Under the pieces are notes generated by a model. That model made no database searches, was not told where the DNA came from, and saw nothing but the letters and a program-made list of their open reading frames with translations. Positions 42,063 through 49,931 of a stretch of DNA of 64,000 nucleotides are shown piece after piece (positions within the stretch are counted from its first letter, which is position 1; the number at the start of each line of letters is the position of its first letter). A program made the position numbers and the translations under genes. This DNA is from Oceaniglobus trochenteri. Lineage in GTDB: Bacteria; Pseudomonadota; Alphaproteobacteria; Rhodobacterales; Rhodobacteraceae. The stretch is taken from assembly GCF_020529025.1 (NCBI RefSeq), contig NZ_JACNMM010000003.1, positions 543,553-607,552 of the forward strand, read 5' to 3'.

Positions 42063-42424
42063 CCCCGCACATGGAGGAAGCCCTCGCAAAGGCCATGGCG
42101 GTATCGGCTGGGCAGACCCTCGCCCGGTTCGAACAGGAGTTCCCCGGCATGTTCAATCAGGCGACGGTTGACGCATCCAAGCGGCGCGGCGGGCGCAAGC
42201 CGACTGGCCTGACGGTCGCGGTGGCGAAGGCGCTGACGGGGCAATGGTCCGGCTCGGTGAAAATCGGCCGGCGGGCGGGCGTGGACCCGCAAGCGGTCAA
42301 CAAGTGCCTCCTCAACATGGTTGGCACTGGCGCGGCTGAGCGTCTGTCTATCGACGGCAGGCAGGCATCGCTGTTTCGCCGTGGCCCGAGGTGGGCGGAG
42401 AAGATGGCGGAGTGGACGGCATGA
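42059..42424 (+). CDS. Phage hypothetical DNA-binding-like protein
   Basis: A 121-residue basic protein. The middle (RRGGRKPTGLTVAVAKALTGQW) is AT-hook-like, and GSVKIGRRAGVDPQAVNKCLLNMVGTGAAERL looks like a helix-turn-helix. It overlaps both neighbours by 4 bases. The role is unknown; DNA binding is inferred. Confidence 0.62.
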   Translation: MTPHMEEALAKAMAVSAGQTLARFEQEFPGMFNQATVDASKRRGGRKPTGLTVAVAKALTGQWSGSVKIGRRAGVDPQAVNKCLLNMVGTGAAERLSIDGRQASLFRRGPRWAEKMAEWTA

Positions 42425-43041
42425 CACAGAACACCAGCAGCGCGGTGATGCAGCAGCGCAGTGAGCCGCACGACAGCCTAGATGATTTTCCGACGCCCCC
42501 GTGGGCCACCCGCGCGCTGTGCGAGTGGATCGTAGATCAAGGATACCGGACCGGGGAAATGACATGCCGCGAACCCGCCGCAAACCGTGGTCACATGGTA
42601 AAGCCGCTTCGTGGATATTTCCGGGAGGTGGTGGGGTCGGATATCCACGATTACGGCGCGGGGTTCCCGGTGCAGGATTACCTTTCCGAACCCTCTGACG
42701 TTGTCCATTGGACCATCACGAACCCGCCTTTCCGTCTGGCGAAGGAGTTTATTGTTCAGGCCCGCGACTCTAGCCGCCACGGGGTTGCAATGATTGTTCG
42801 CAGCGCGTTTCTTGAGGGGATCGGGCGTTACCGCGATTTGTTCAGCGTCACGCCGCCCACCGACATTCTGCAGTTTTCCGAACGCGTGGTGATGCACAGG
42901 GGGTGCCTGTCTGCGAAGGGTAGCACAGCCACGGCCTATTGCTGGCTGATCTGGCAAAAAAATAACCGCACCGGGCAGACGCGTTTCGACTGGATACCGC
43001 CATGCCGCAAGCGGCTGGAACGCCCGGAGGATTACGCATGA
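42421..43041 (+). CDS. Phage DNA adenine-type methyltransferase
   Basis: A 206-residue class I SAM-dependent methyltransferase with the phage start LDDFPTPPWATRALCEWI, a motif-I-like EPAANRGHM (51-59) and the catalytic NPPF (101-104). NPPF/NPPY motifs mark enzymes that methylate exocyclic amino groups of adenine or cytosine. No restriction partner is present, so it probably protects phage DNA or acts in regulation. The target sequence is unknown. Confidence 0.82.
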   Translation: MTQNTSSAVMQQRSEPHDSLDDFPTPPWATRALCEWIVDQGYRTGEMTCREPAANRGHMVKPLRGYFREVVGSDIHDYGAGFPVQDYLSEPSDVVHWTITNPPFRLAKEFIVQARDSSRHGVAMIVRSAFLEGIGRYRDLFSVTPPTDILQFSERVVMHRGCLSAKGSTATAYCWLIWQKNNRTGQTRFDWIPPCRKRLERPEDYA

Positions 43042-43262
43042 CGTACCGCGAGCGCATAGCGGACTGGATCAGTGGGGGCGCGCTGAGCCGGGCGCGGGCT
43101 GAGCGCAACAGCTTCGCCCTCTTGGCAGTATCGAAGGAGCGCAGCGAGGCCCGTTCGTTCATCCTCGGAGACAAGCTTCGCCAGATCGCCGCCATGGAAA
43201 CAGCGAGCGCAAACGGAACCGTTCGACGCATGGCTAAGGCCGCAAGGGAGGCGCTGAAATGA
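43038..43262 (+). CDS. Phage hypothetical helical protein
   Basis: A 74-residue, Arg/Ala-rich helical protein (ERIADWISGGALSRARAERNSF). It overlaps both neighbours by 4 bases. The function is unknown. Confidence 0.62.
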   Translation: MTYRERIADWISGGALSRARAERNSFALLAVSKERSEARSFILGDKLRQIAAMETASANGTVRRMAKAAREALK

Positions 43263-43432
43263 CCTCATACGACGAACTATCCTTCCGCTTGGTCCGGGCC
43301 ATCATGCGGGGCAAGTACAGCATCGTGAGCCTTGAGTGCGCGGCGAAGGCGCTTGGCGTCCTGCCGCCTGACATGCGCAACACCACCCCAGAAGAGAACC
43401 CCAAAGATGAGGGCCAAGATTATGTTTCGTGA
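43259..43432 (+). CDS. Phage hypothetical protein
   Basis: A 57-residue protein (MTSYDELSFRLVRAIMRGKYSIVSL) with a negatively charged C-terminal tail. Its start overlaps the previous stop (ATGA), and its end overlaps the following membrane-protein gene. The function is unknown. Confidence 0.55.
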   Translation: MTSYDELSFRLVRAIMRGKYSIVSLECAAKALGVLPPDMRNTTPEENPKDEGQDYVS

Positions 43433-43613
43433 AGAGAACGCCGTTATCGCGTGGATGGTGATCTTCGGGTTGGCATTTTTCGCAATGCTCTTCGGCGGAA
43501 TTTCATTGTCGGAAAAGCGAGCAAGCGCGGCGCGGTCTGAGTGCATTGCGTCCGGCGCATCGTGGGTGTCGGGCGACTGCCTGCGGCTTCAGGCGCCGGT
43601 CAACCAGGAGTGA
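43407..43613 (+). CDS. Phage single-pass membrane protein
   Basis: A 68-residue protein with one strong membrane helix (AVIAWMVIFGLAFFAMLFGGISL) and a periplasmic-type tail with two cysteines. A start at 43422 (GAGGG ahead) is as likely as 43407. It could be a small early membrane factor; it does not look like a holin in position. The function is unknown. Confidence 0.6.
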   Translation: MRAKIMFREENAVIAWMVIFGLAFFAMLFGGISLSEKRASAARSECIASGASWVSGDCLRLQAPVNQE

Positions 43614-43615
43614 GC

Positions 43616-43789
43616 ATGACCACCACCAACGACGACTGGAAGGGCGAGGCCGCTATCCGTGGCATGAAGCCCGCAGAGCGCAAGGCGTGGGCGTTTGTGA
43701 CGGTGCGCAGGGGTAGGGGCGACGACACCCCCGAGACGGCCCCAGAGGCCACCACAGGGCAGCACAGAGGGGATGCGGGGCATGACTGA
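43616..43789 (+). CDS. Phage hypothetical protein
   Basis: A 57-residue polar protein (MTTTNDDWKGEAAIRGMKPAERKAWAF). It overlaps the start of the NusG-like gene by 8 bases, which ties its translation to that gene. Confidence 0.58.
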   Translation: MTTTNDDWKGEAAIRGMKPAERKAWAFVTVRRGRGDDTPETAPEATTGQHRGDAGHD

Positions 43790-44363
43790 CACTTACGCGA
43801 TCAACACGACGCGAGGCAGGGAGTTCGAGGTTGAAGCCGAGATCATCGCCATGGGCCTCAAGCCGTGGGTGCCGAGGTTGCTGGCCAGCCGCTACATCAA
43901 GGAGAAGCGGGAAGCCGTATGGTATGACCGTGCCTATGTTCCCAAGCTGATGTTCTGCGTCATTCCCGCGATCTACTGGCGCGACGTGTTCAATCTCAAG
44001 CACGTTATTGGCAAGCCGCTCGCCTTGCGCCAGCGCGATATTGACGGTGTGCCAGCCTACCAGCGCAACCATGGCGACATGGCCAAGGTGCCAGCGGTTC
44101 CGGGTCTGCGGCAGTTCAAGGAAGCGGTAGAGGCCGAGTATGCCGACGCCGCCCGACGCAGGGACAACAGCGAATACCAGTGCCAGTATCTGCCGGGGCA
44201 GGCGTTGCAGCTTCTGGATGGACCGTTTGCAGGGTTCGACGCGACGTTCCAGGCGGCGGTCAAGAAAGCCCACGACGACTACGCCAAGTTGCGGGTTGAG
44301 GTTCATGTTTTCGGGCGCCCGACCACGCTCAACGTCGACCCGGATAAGGTTGCAATCAGGTAG
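43782..44363 (+). CDS. NusG-like transcription elongation/antitermination factor
   Basis: A 193-residue protein. The N-terminal part (TYAINTTRGREFEVEAEIIAMGLKPWVPRL) has the NusG NGN-domain start, with ribonucleoprotein-like beta-alpha order and an aromatic/Pro motif. Residues 138 to 157 (PGQALQLLDGPFAGFDATFQ) match the KOW motif of NusG/RfaH (GxxVxVxxGPFxGxxG). It is the last gene of the early operon, directly before the terminase genes, the place of Q in lambda. It probably lets RNA polymerase pass terminators in the late operon. A central insertion (about 60 to 135) is longer than in host NusG. Confidence 0.78.
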   Translation: MTDTYAINTTRGREFEVEAEIIAMGLKPWVPRLLASRYIKEKREAVWYDRAYVPKLMFCVIPAIYWRDVFNLKHVIGKPLALRQRDIDGVPAYQRNHGDMAKVPAVPGLRQFKEAVEAEYADAARRRDNSEYQCQYLPGQALQLLDGPFAGFDATFQAAVKKAHDDYAKLRVEVHVFGRPTTLNVDPDKVAIR

Positions 44364-44390
44364 TTGCGCGGTTTTGAAAGGGGTGCTACG

Positions 44391-44528
44391 ATGCAGGCAT
44401 CGCTGGTTCCCGGAAGTTCGGCTTCTGGCGGCGGTCGTAACCCCGCAGTCGGGATGGCTCAAGGCCTCCGATTTACACAGCGGGGTGCTTTTGCAATTCC
44501 ATTATCCCGTACATCGGGCATTGTCTGA
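44391..44528 (+). CDS. Small frame in the late-operon leader
   Basis: A 45-residue frame with AAAGGGG eight bases before its ATG (MQASLVPGSSASGGGRNPAVG). It is Gly/Ser-rich and resembles no family I know. A second open stretch in the -1 frame continues past its stop to about 44690 with protein-like composition but no start codon. The region lies between the NusG-like gene and the terminase, where late-promoter or antitermination elements are expected. Confidence 0.4.
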   Translation: MQASLVPGSSASGGGRNPAVGMAQGLRFTQRGAFAIPLSRTSGIV

Positions 44529-44794
44529 CAGGCGGGGAAAGACCCGCACCAAATTCCGCCCCGCCATTTGTCGTTGCATCTGGACCGGGGCAGATAGGCC
44601 AGCAGCCCGCCGATCCTAACCCGATCACACAGCGGGCGCTGGCTGCATTCATACCAAGCGGCACTCCTTGGCGGGCGTCCTGACAGGCCCGTAAAATCCA
44701 CATGCGCGAAAGCGTCAACCTCGGGCCGCGTGGCATTTCCTACGGGGAATGTGGGTGCCTGTCGGGGAAACGAAAAAAATCAAAGGATATCAAT
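44529..44794 (+). other. Region before terminase with no clear gene
   Basis: No gene with both a start and a ribosome site is seen between the small frame and the terminase small subunit. A frame without ATG/GTG/TTG runs to about 44690. The stretch is a candidate for late regulatory sequences (promoter, RNA signal for the NusG-like factor) or the packaging site (cos/pac), which often lies just before terS. None of these is directly visible. Confidence 0.4.
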
Positions 44795-45103
44795 ATGGCG
44801 ACTGGACGCGGCGGAAAGCGCCCCGGTGCCGGTCGCCCGAAGGGTAGCCGGTCAGCGGCGACGAAGCAGGAGCAGGCAACGATCAGCGAACTGGCAAAGG
44901 CTTATGGTGAGAAGGCCATTAAGAGCTTAGCGCAGATCGCTATGAGCGGGGAAAGCGAAGCGGCGCGCGTCAGTGCCGCCAACGCCCTTCTGGATCGTGG
45001 GTATGGGAAGCCGGTGCAGGGCATGGACCTGACCAGCAGCGACGGCAGCATGACGCCGCAGATTATCACACGGCGCGTTATCGATCCGAAGGATGGAGAT
45101 TGA
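44795..45103 (+). CDS. terS: Terminase small subunit-like protein
   Basis: A 102-residue protein starting with GKRPGAGRPKGSRSAATKQEQ, the basic start shared by many phage terminase small subunits, followed by helices with EAARVSAANALLDRGYGKPVQ. AAAGGA lies 7 bases before the ATG at 44795; an upstream in-frame ATG at 44702 lacks a ribosome site. It would recognise the packaging site and load TerL. It overlaps terL by 11 bases. Confidence 0.82.
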   Translation: MATGRGGKRPGAGRPKGSRSAATKQEQATISELAKAYGEKAIKSLAQIAMSGESEAARVSAANALLDRGYGKPVQGMDLTSSDGSMTPQIITRRVIDPKDGD

Positions 45104-46496
45104 GATTGCGACCCCCCGATGGGCGCTGCCGTTGCAGGCAGACAAGACGCCATCGGGGGGAATTGTCCGGTACAAGGGTGTATGGGGTGGCCGGGCGAGC
45201 GGTAAGTCCCACGAAATGGCGGGTATGGTGGTTGAGGCTATGGTGGCCGATCCCGATTGCAGCGTCGTTTGCATCCGAGAAATCCAGAAAAGCCTTGCTC
45301 TATCCGCAAAGAAGCTGATCGAAGCCAAAATCCGGGAATTCGGCGTCGGCCATCTGTTCGATGTGCTGAAAACCGAAATCCGCCGGATCGGCGGGAACGG
45401 CATGTGCATCTTTGTCGGGATGCAGGACCACACCGCCGATAGCGTGAAGTCGCTGGAAGGTTTCAACATTGCATGGGTTGAGGAAGCGCAAAGCCTTTCG
45501 CAGCGCAGCCTTGATCTGCTGATACCTACAATCCGGGCCGAGGGGTCGCAAATCTGGGCGAGCTGGAACCCCCGCAGGCGCTCCGATCCGATTGAGCGTC
45601 TGTTGCGCAGCGCCAAGGGGCCGCGCGCCGATGCCATCGTGGTGCGGGCGAACTACACCGATAACCCGTTTTTACCGGGGCCGATGAAGCGTACGGCAGA
45701 GGACGCCAAGGAAAACGACCCGGAAGGCTACCCGCACACATGGCTGGGCGAGTACGAAAGTGTAGGGTCGAAGGTTGTTATTCCGGCGGCTTGGGTAAAA
45801 TCGGCCATCGGCATAGCTGCGAAGTTGGACATTGAGGTAACCGGCAGGAAATACGCGGCCCTGGACGTGGCGGGCGGCGAAGATGGAGGCGATGAAAACG
45901 CCCTCGCGATCCGCAAGGGTATCTCGCTGTTGAGCGTCACGCCATGGAACGGGCTGGACACCGCGATAACGACACAGAAGGCAACCCGCTTGGCGGCTGC
46001 GCAGGGGGTCAGGGAGGCCTATTACGATAGTGTGGGGGTGGGTGAAGGCGTCACGGGCGAATGGGCATCCATGGGGCGCCGTAGCGAGCAGCCGGATGGC
46101 TTCAAATGGCACCCGTGGTCGGGCGGCGCTTCAGTTCTTGACCCTGATGGACGCATTGAGCCGAACAACCCGCAAAGCCCGCTGAACAAGGATCAGTACC
46201 AGAACCTCAAGGCACAGGCGTGGTTTTCGCTGCGAAAGCGGTTTGAGAACAGCCACAAGGCCGCGCGGGGAAAGCCTTATGATCCTGAAATGATGATCGA
46301 CTTGCCCGCCGATTTGCCGAACCTAGCGCAGATCGAAGAAGAACTGACGCAGCCGCAGCACAAGACCAGCGGCACCGGAAAAACGATGGTGGATAAGCAG
46401 CCTGACGGCGCGCGATCCCCCAACCTGGCCGATGCGATCAACATGGCGTTTTTCCCGTGCATGGCCGCGACCCTAACGTATACAGGCGCTATCTGA
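45093..46496 (+). CDS. terL: Terminase large subunit (PBSX/Terminase_3 type)
   Basis: A 467-residue packaging ATPase-nuclease. Walker A is GGRASGKS (32-39), Walker B with the catalytic Glu is NIAWVEEAQ, and the coupling motif region is SQIWASWNP. The C-terminal RNase-H-like nuclease begins near YAALDVAGGEDGGDENAL, with Asp residues for metal binding. It cuts concatemers and pumps DNA through the portal. Its stop overlaps the portal start by one base. Confidence 0.95.
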   Translation: MEIEIATPRWALPLQADKTPSGGIVRYKGVWGGRASGKSHEMAGMVVEAMVADPDCSVVCIREIQKSLALSAKKLIEAKIREFGVGHLFDVLKTEIRRIGGNGMCIFVGMQDHTADSVKSLEGFNIAWVEEAQSLSQRSLDLLIPTIRAEGSQIWASWNPRRRSDPIERLLRSAKGPRADAIVVRANYTDNPFLPGPMKRTAEDAKENDPEGYPHTWLGEYESVGSKVVIPAAWVKSAIGIAAKLDIEVTGRKYAALDVAGGEDGGDENALAIRKGISLLSVTPWNGLDTAITTQKATRLAAAQGVREAYYDSVGVGEGVTGEWASMGRRSEQPDGFKWHPWSGGASVLDPDGRIEPNNPQSPLNKDQYQNLKAQAWFSLRKRFENSHKAARGKPYDPEMMIDLPADLPNLAQIEEELTQPQHKTSGTGKTMVDKQPDGARSPNLADAINMAFFPCMAATLTYTGAI

Positions 46497-48298
46497 TGGC
46501 AAAACCGCACTTTCGCCTCACAACTGACGGCCTCACCAACCTTGTTTCAGGCATGGGAACGTCCCGTGACAAGGGGTGGCAGGCGCAATACACGATGCCT
46601 CTGGATGACCCGGCGCAGTTTCTTGCCGCCTACAAGGCGTCCCGGATGATCGCGCGGGCCATCGACCTGCCCGCAGAGGACGCTTGCCGGGAGTGGCGGG
46701 AGTGGCAAGCGGAAGCGACTGCCATCACCAAGATCGAAGCTGAAGAGTCCCGGCTGGATGTTCGCGGAAAGGTTTTTGAGGCACGGCGACTTGCCCGGTT
46801 GTTCGGGGGCGCGGCAATCCTGATCGGGACGGGCGAAAAGAATCTCTTGGCTCCCCTGAACCCCGCGCACCTCGGGGTGGGCGGGGTGAAGTACCTTACC
46901 ATCCTTGCGCGTCATTCTCTGTCTGCTGGGGCGTATGACGACGATGTAACCTCGCCGGGGTATGGCGGGCCGAGTGTTTGGTCGGTCAATACCAAAACAT
47001 CGGGAAGTTTGCAGATCCATCCTTCGCGGCTGGTCATCATGCACGGCACAGCGCCGTTGGCCGACAACGCCGGGTACGACGCGCAGAACGGCTGGGGCGG
47101 CTCTGTACTGCCCGGTATGCTGGACGCACTGCGCCGGGTGGATGAGGGGGCGGCGAACGTCAATACGCTGCTCTATGAGGCCAAGGTTGACGTGGTCAAG
47201 GTCAAAGACCTGATGCAGAACCTGCAACAGCGCGGCCAGGCATACGAGGCAGAGGTTTTGCGCCGTCTCACGTTGGCTGGCGCGGCCAAGGGCATCAACG
47301 GGATGCTCCTGCTTGATGCAATGGAGGAATATCAGCAGAAATCTGCCAGCTTCGGCGGGTTGCCGGATGTTCTGGACCGGTTCATGCAGCTTGCCAGCGC
47401 TGCTGTCGGTATCCCGATGACCATGTTCTTCATGCAGTCGCCGGGGGGCCTGAACGCGACCGGAGAGAGCGACGTTCGCAATTACTACGACAGGATCAAG
47501 GTGCAGCAAACGTTGCACATGCAGCCCGCCATGGCGGTCTTGGACGAATGCCTGATCCGTTCGGCGCTTGGCGACCGCCCCGACGATCTGCATTACACTT
47601 GGCGACCGCTTTGGCAGCCCACGGCCAAGGAGCGGGCCGAGGTTGGAAAGATCAGCGCCGATACAATGAAGACCGCGCTGGAAATGGACGCGGTTTCGAC
47701 CGAGGCGGCTGGTTCAGCGCTGGTCAATGCCCTTACCGAGAGCGGCGCGTTCCCTGGATTGGAAGGCTACGCCGAAGAATTTCCGGCCGATGGCGGGGCT
47801 GACGACATGGGGCCTGGCGGTGATGAATTGCCAGTCGCCGACGCTGCGCCGCGCACCCTCTACGTTCATCGCAAAGTACTGAACGCCAAGGAGATCATCC
47901 GGTGGGCCAAAGTGCAGGGGTTCAAGACGACGCTGCCCGCGCACGACATGCATGTCACCATCGCGTACAGTCGCGCCGCCGTGGACTGGATGGCAGCCGG
48001 TGAAAGCTGGCAGCCCAAGGTTGAGGTCGCGCCCGGTGGTGCGAGGCTGATGGAGAAGTTCGGCGAGGCTCGCGTACTCCTGTTCGCCAGCGATGAACTG
48101 CGGTGGCGCCACGAGCGGATCAAGGAGGCCGGGGCGACATGGGATCATCCCGAATATCAGCCTCATATCACGATCAGCTATGACCCTGACGCACCGGATT
48201 TGGCGGAAGTCGAGCCATACCAAGGGCCGATCATTTTGGGGCCGGAGGTGTTCCAGGAGGTCAACGAGGATTGGGATGAGGGGATCGAGGAAACATGA
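46496..48298 (+). CDS. Portal protein (DUF1073) fused to a C-terminal Acb1-like 2H phosphoesterase domain
   Basis: A 600-residue protein. Residues 1 to about 425 match the DUF1073 portal family: DNLVSGMGTSRDKG-like start, YKASRMIARAIDLPAEDACREW, RLARLFGGAAILIG and MTMFFMQSPGGLNATGESDVRNYYD. A Gly/Asp-rich linker (about 430 to 450) leads to a second domain (about 453 to 592) with two His-x-Thr motifs, H486-V-T and H557-I-T, 71 residues apart, each at the end of a strand. This is the 2H phosphoesterase pattern of the anti-CBASS protein Acb1, which cleaves cyclic oligonucleotide signals. As the portal it forms the dodecameric DNA gate; the extra domain is inferred to be enzymatic from the motifs. 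Confidence 0.85.
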   Translation: MAKPHFRLTTDGLTNLVSGMGTSRDKGWQAQYTMPLDDPAQFLAAYKASRMIARAIDLPAEDACREWREWQAEATAITKIEAEESRLDVRGKVFEARRLARLFGGAAILIGTGEKNLLAPLNPAHLGVGGVKYLTILARHSLSAGAYDDDVTSPGYGGPSVWSVNTKTSGSLQIHPSRLVIMHGTAPLADNAGYDAQNGWGGSVLPGMLDALRRVDEGAANVNTLLYEAKVDVVKVKDLMQNLQQRGQAYEAEVLRRLTLAGAAKGINGMLLLDAMEEYQQKSASFGGLPDVLDRFMQLASAAVGIPMTMFFMQSPGGLNATGESDVRNYYDRIKVQQTLHMQPAMAVLDECLIRSALGDRPDDLHYTWRPLWQPTAKERAEVGKISADTMKTALEMDAVSTEAAGSALVNALTESGAFPGLEGYAEEFPADGGADDMGPGGDELPVADAAPRTLYVHRKVLNAKEIIRWAKVQGFKTTLPAHDMHVTIAYSRAAVDWMAAGESWQPKVEVAPGGARLMEKFGEARVLLFASDELRWRHERIKEAGATWDHPEYQPHITISYDPDAPDLAEVEPYQGPIILGPEVFQEVNEDWDEGIEET

Positions 48299-49473
48299 CC
48301 GAAATCAACTTCACCGACAATGCGCCGATTACCGGGATGCGCCAGACCGCCGATGGCTACCTGGTGGGCGAGGTGCGGTGCGCGCGAACGGGGTGCCAGT
48401 CGTACCTGGGTAGCGAGTTGGGATTGATGGACCGGGCAACTGTGACCGTCTATCGCCCCGAATCCGCCGTGTTTCATAAGGACAGTCTCGCCACTTTCGC
48501 GGGCAAGCCGGTGACCATTGGCCACCCGTCCGAGCAGGTGACCGCCGATAACTGGCGCAACCATGCGGTGGGCGATATCGGCGATGAAATCGCCCGTGAT
48601 GGCGAATTCGTCAAGGTGCCGTTCCGCCTGATGGACGCAGCGGCGATCACGGCGGTGCAGGACGGCGCCCGAGAGGTTTCGATGGGGTACACCACCCCGA
48701 TCACCATGCAGGACGGCGTGGCGCCGGACGGGACGCCCTATCAGGCGGTTCAGTCCGGGCCGATCCGCATCAATCACATGGCTATCGTGAGTAAGGCTCG
48801 CGGTGGCGATCAGCTTCGCATCGGTGACGGTGCGCATGACGGCGGGAAAGACCGCGCGCGATGGGGCGCTTCCCCGATCACCGACCGAAAGGACGTTATC
48901 ATGGCAGATGCCATCAACACGCGCACGGTCCTGATCGACGGGCTTTCCGTCGTGACGACTGACGCAGGTGCGCAGGCACTGGAAAAGCTGCAAGGGCAGA
49001 TCACCGACGCCGCCAAGGCGATGACCGATGCCGAGGCGAAACACGCCAAGGAAATCGCAGCCAAGGACGCCGCCATCGCCAAGGCCGAGGCCGAACGCGA
49101 TGAGGCGAAGGGCGAGGTCATGTCCGATGCCGATCTTGACAAGCGGGTGGCCGAACGCGCCGACCTGATCGGCAAGGCGAAATCCATCGTGGCTGACGTG
49201 AAGACCGATGGCATTGCCGACGCCGCGATCCGCAAGGCCGTTGTCGTGGCCAAGCTGGGCGATACCATGGCCGACAAGTCCGAGGCCTATATCGACGCCC
49301 GGTTCGACATCCTGGCCGAGGATGCCGACAAGGCCGACCCCTTCGCGGACGGCATGAAGGGCGGCTTGAAGCCCGCGATTGGCGCGAACGTGGCAGATGA
49401 GGCCTACGCCGCGAACCTGACCTACATGCAAGCCGCCTATCGTGGCGCGCTTGCCACCGCAAAGGAGGCCTGA
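48295..49473 (+). CDS. DUF2213 prohead protease fused to scaffold region
   Basis: A 392-residue protein. The N-terminal half (to about 185) is the DUF2213 protease: TVTVYRPESAVF, GKPVTIGHPSEQVT with the likely His, and AREVSMGYTTPI with the likely Ser. The C-terminal half (about 203 to 392) is helical and Ala/Lys/Glu-rich (AKAMTDAEAKHAKEIAAKD), as in capsid scaffolds. The protease would mature the capsid and remove the scaffold. It starts in the portal stop codon (ATGA) and is followed by the decoration and capsid genes. Confidence 0.85.
   Translation: MTEINFTDNAPITGMRQTADGYLVGEVRCARTGCQSYLGSELGLMDRATVTVYRPESAVFHKDSLATFAGKPVTIGHPSEQVTADNWRNHAVGDIGDEIARDGEFVKVPFRLMDAAAITAVQDGAREVSMGYTTPITMQDGVAPDGTPYQAVQSGPIRINHMAIVSKARGGDQLRIGDGAHDGGKDRARWGASPITDRKDVIMADAINTRTVLIDGLSVVTTDAGAQALEKLQGQITDAAKAMTDAEAKHAKEIAAKDAAIAKAEAERDEAKGEVMSDADLDKRVAERADLIGKAKSIVADVKTDGIADAAIRKAVVVAKLGDTMADKSEAYIDARFDILAEDADKADPFADGMKGGLKPAIGANVADEAYAANLTYMQAAYRGALATAKEA
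48901..49473 (+). CDS. Possible nested scaffold protein (internal start)
   Basis: An in-frame ATG at 48901 has AAAGGA at 48888-48893, seven bases upstream. It would yield a separate 190-residue protein made only of the scaffold half. Nested in-frame scaffolds of this kind (lambda Nu3 within C) are known for fused protease-scaffold genes. Confidence 0.5.
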   Translation: MADAINTRTVLIDGLSVVTTDAGAQALEKLQGQITDAAKAMTDAEAKHAKEIAAKDAAIAKAEAERDEAKGEVMSDADLDKRVAERADLIGKAKSIVADVKTDGIADAAIRKAVVVAKLGDTMADKSEAYIDARFDILAEDADKADPFADGMKGGLKPAIGANVADEAYAANLTYMQAAYRGALATAKEA

Positions 49474-49476
49474 TCC

Positions 49477-49917
49477 ATGGCTGTGCAATCCACATATCTC
49501 GACAACATGCCGGTGGCTTTTGAAGGCATGATCGCGAACACCGAACCCAACGTGCTGATCAGCCGTGAAGTTCAAACCGCTGCCATTGGCTTTGGCAAGG
49601 CCGTGAAGCAGGGAACCGCCGACAAGCAGGTCATTGCCGCCAGCGCTGCCGCCGATGTGGTGCGCGGCATCACCGTGCGCGACCAATCGACCACCGACGA
49701 TGAATTCGCCGTTGCTGACAGCGCCCTGGTCATGACCAAGGGCGTCATCTGGGTCACGGCGTTTGATACCGTTGTGGCCGGTGCGGCGGTCTACATGCGT
49801 GTCGCCGGGGGTTCCGGGAAATTCACCGACACCTCCACCGACAACCTCGCCATTCCCGGCGCAATCTTCGAGACCAGCGGCGCCGCCGACGAACTGGTCG
49901 CGATCCGTCTGGGCTAA
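49477..49917 (+). CDS. DUF2190 capsid decoration/cement protein
   Basis: A 146-residue beta-rich protein with the DUF2190 pattern: EGMIANTEPNVLISREVQTAAIGFGKAVKQG, and VIWVTAFDTVVAGAAVYMRVAGGSGKFT. Such proteins sit between protease and major capsid genes and bind the capsid surface. The following gene has AGGAGG right after this stop. Confidence 0.82.
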   Translation: MAVQSTYLDNMPVAFEGMIANTEPNVLISREVQTAAIGFGKAVKQGTADKQVIAASAAADVVRGITVRDQSTTDDEFAVADSALVMTKGVIWVTAFDTVVAGAAVYMRVAGGSGKFTDTSTDNLAIPGAIFETSGAADELVAIRLG

Positions 49918-49931
49918 GGAGGCCCCAAAAG

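Noticed and set aside
42421..43041. Restriction-modification system
   Set aside because: Only the methyltransferase is present; no restriction gene is adjacent, so it is treated as a solitary phage enzyme.
43407..43613. Holin candidate
   Set aside because: It is in the early operon before terminase with no endolysin nearby; a single membrane helix is not enough.
44140..44619. 159-codon plus-strand frame overlapping the NusG-like gene
   Set aside because: It is out of frame with the NGN/KOW-bearing protein, has no ribosome site, and its product is Arg/Pro-rich without a family.
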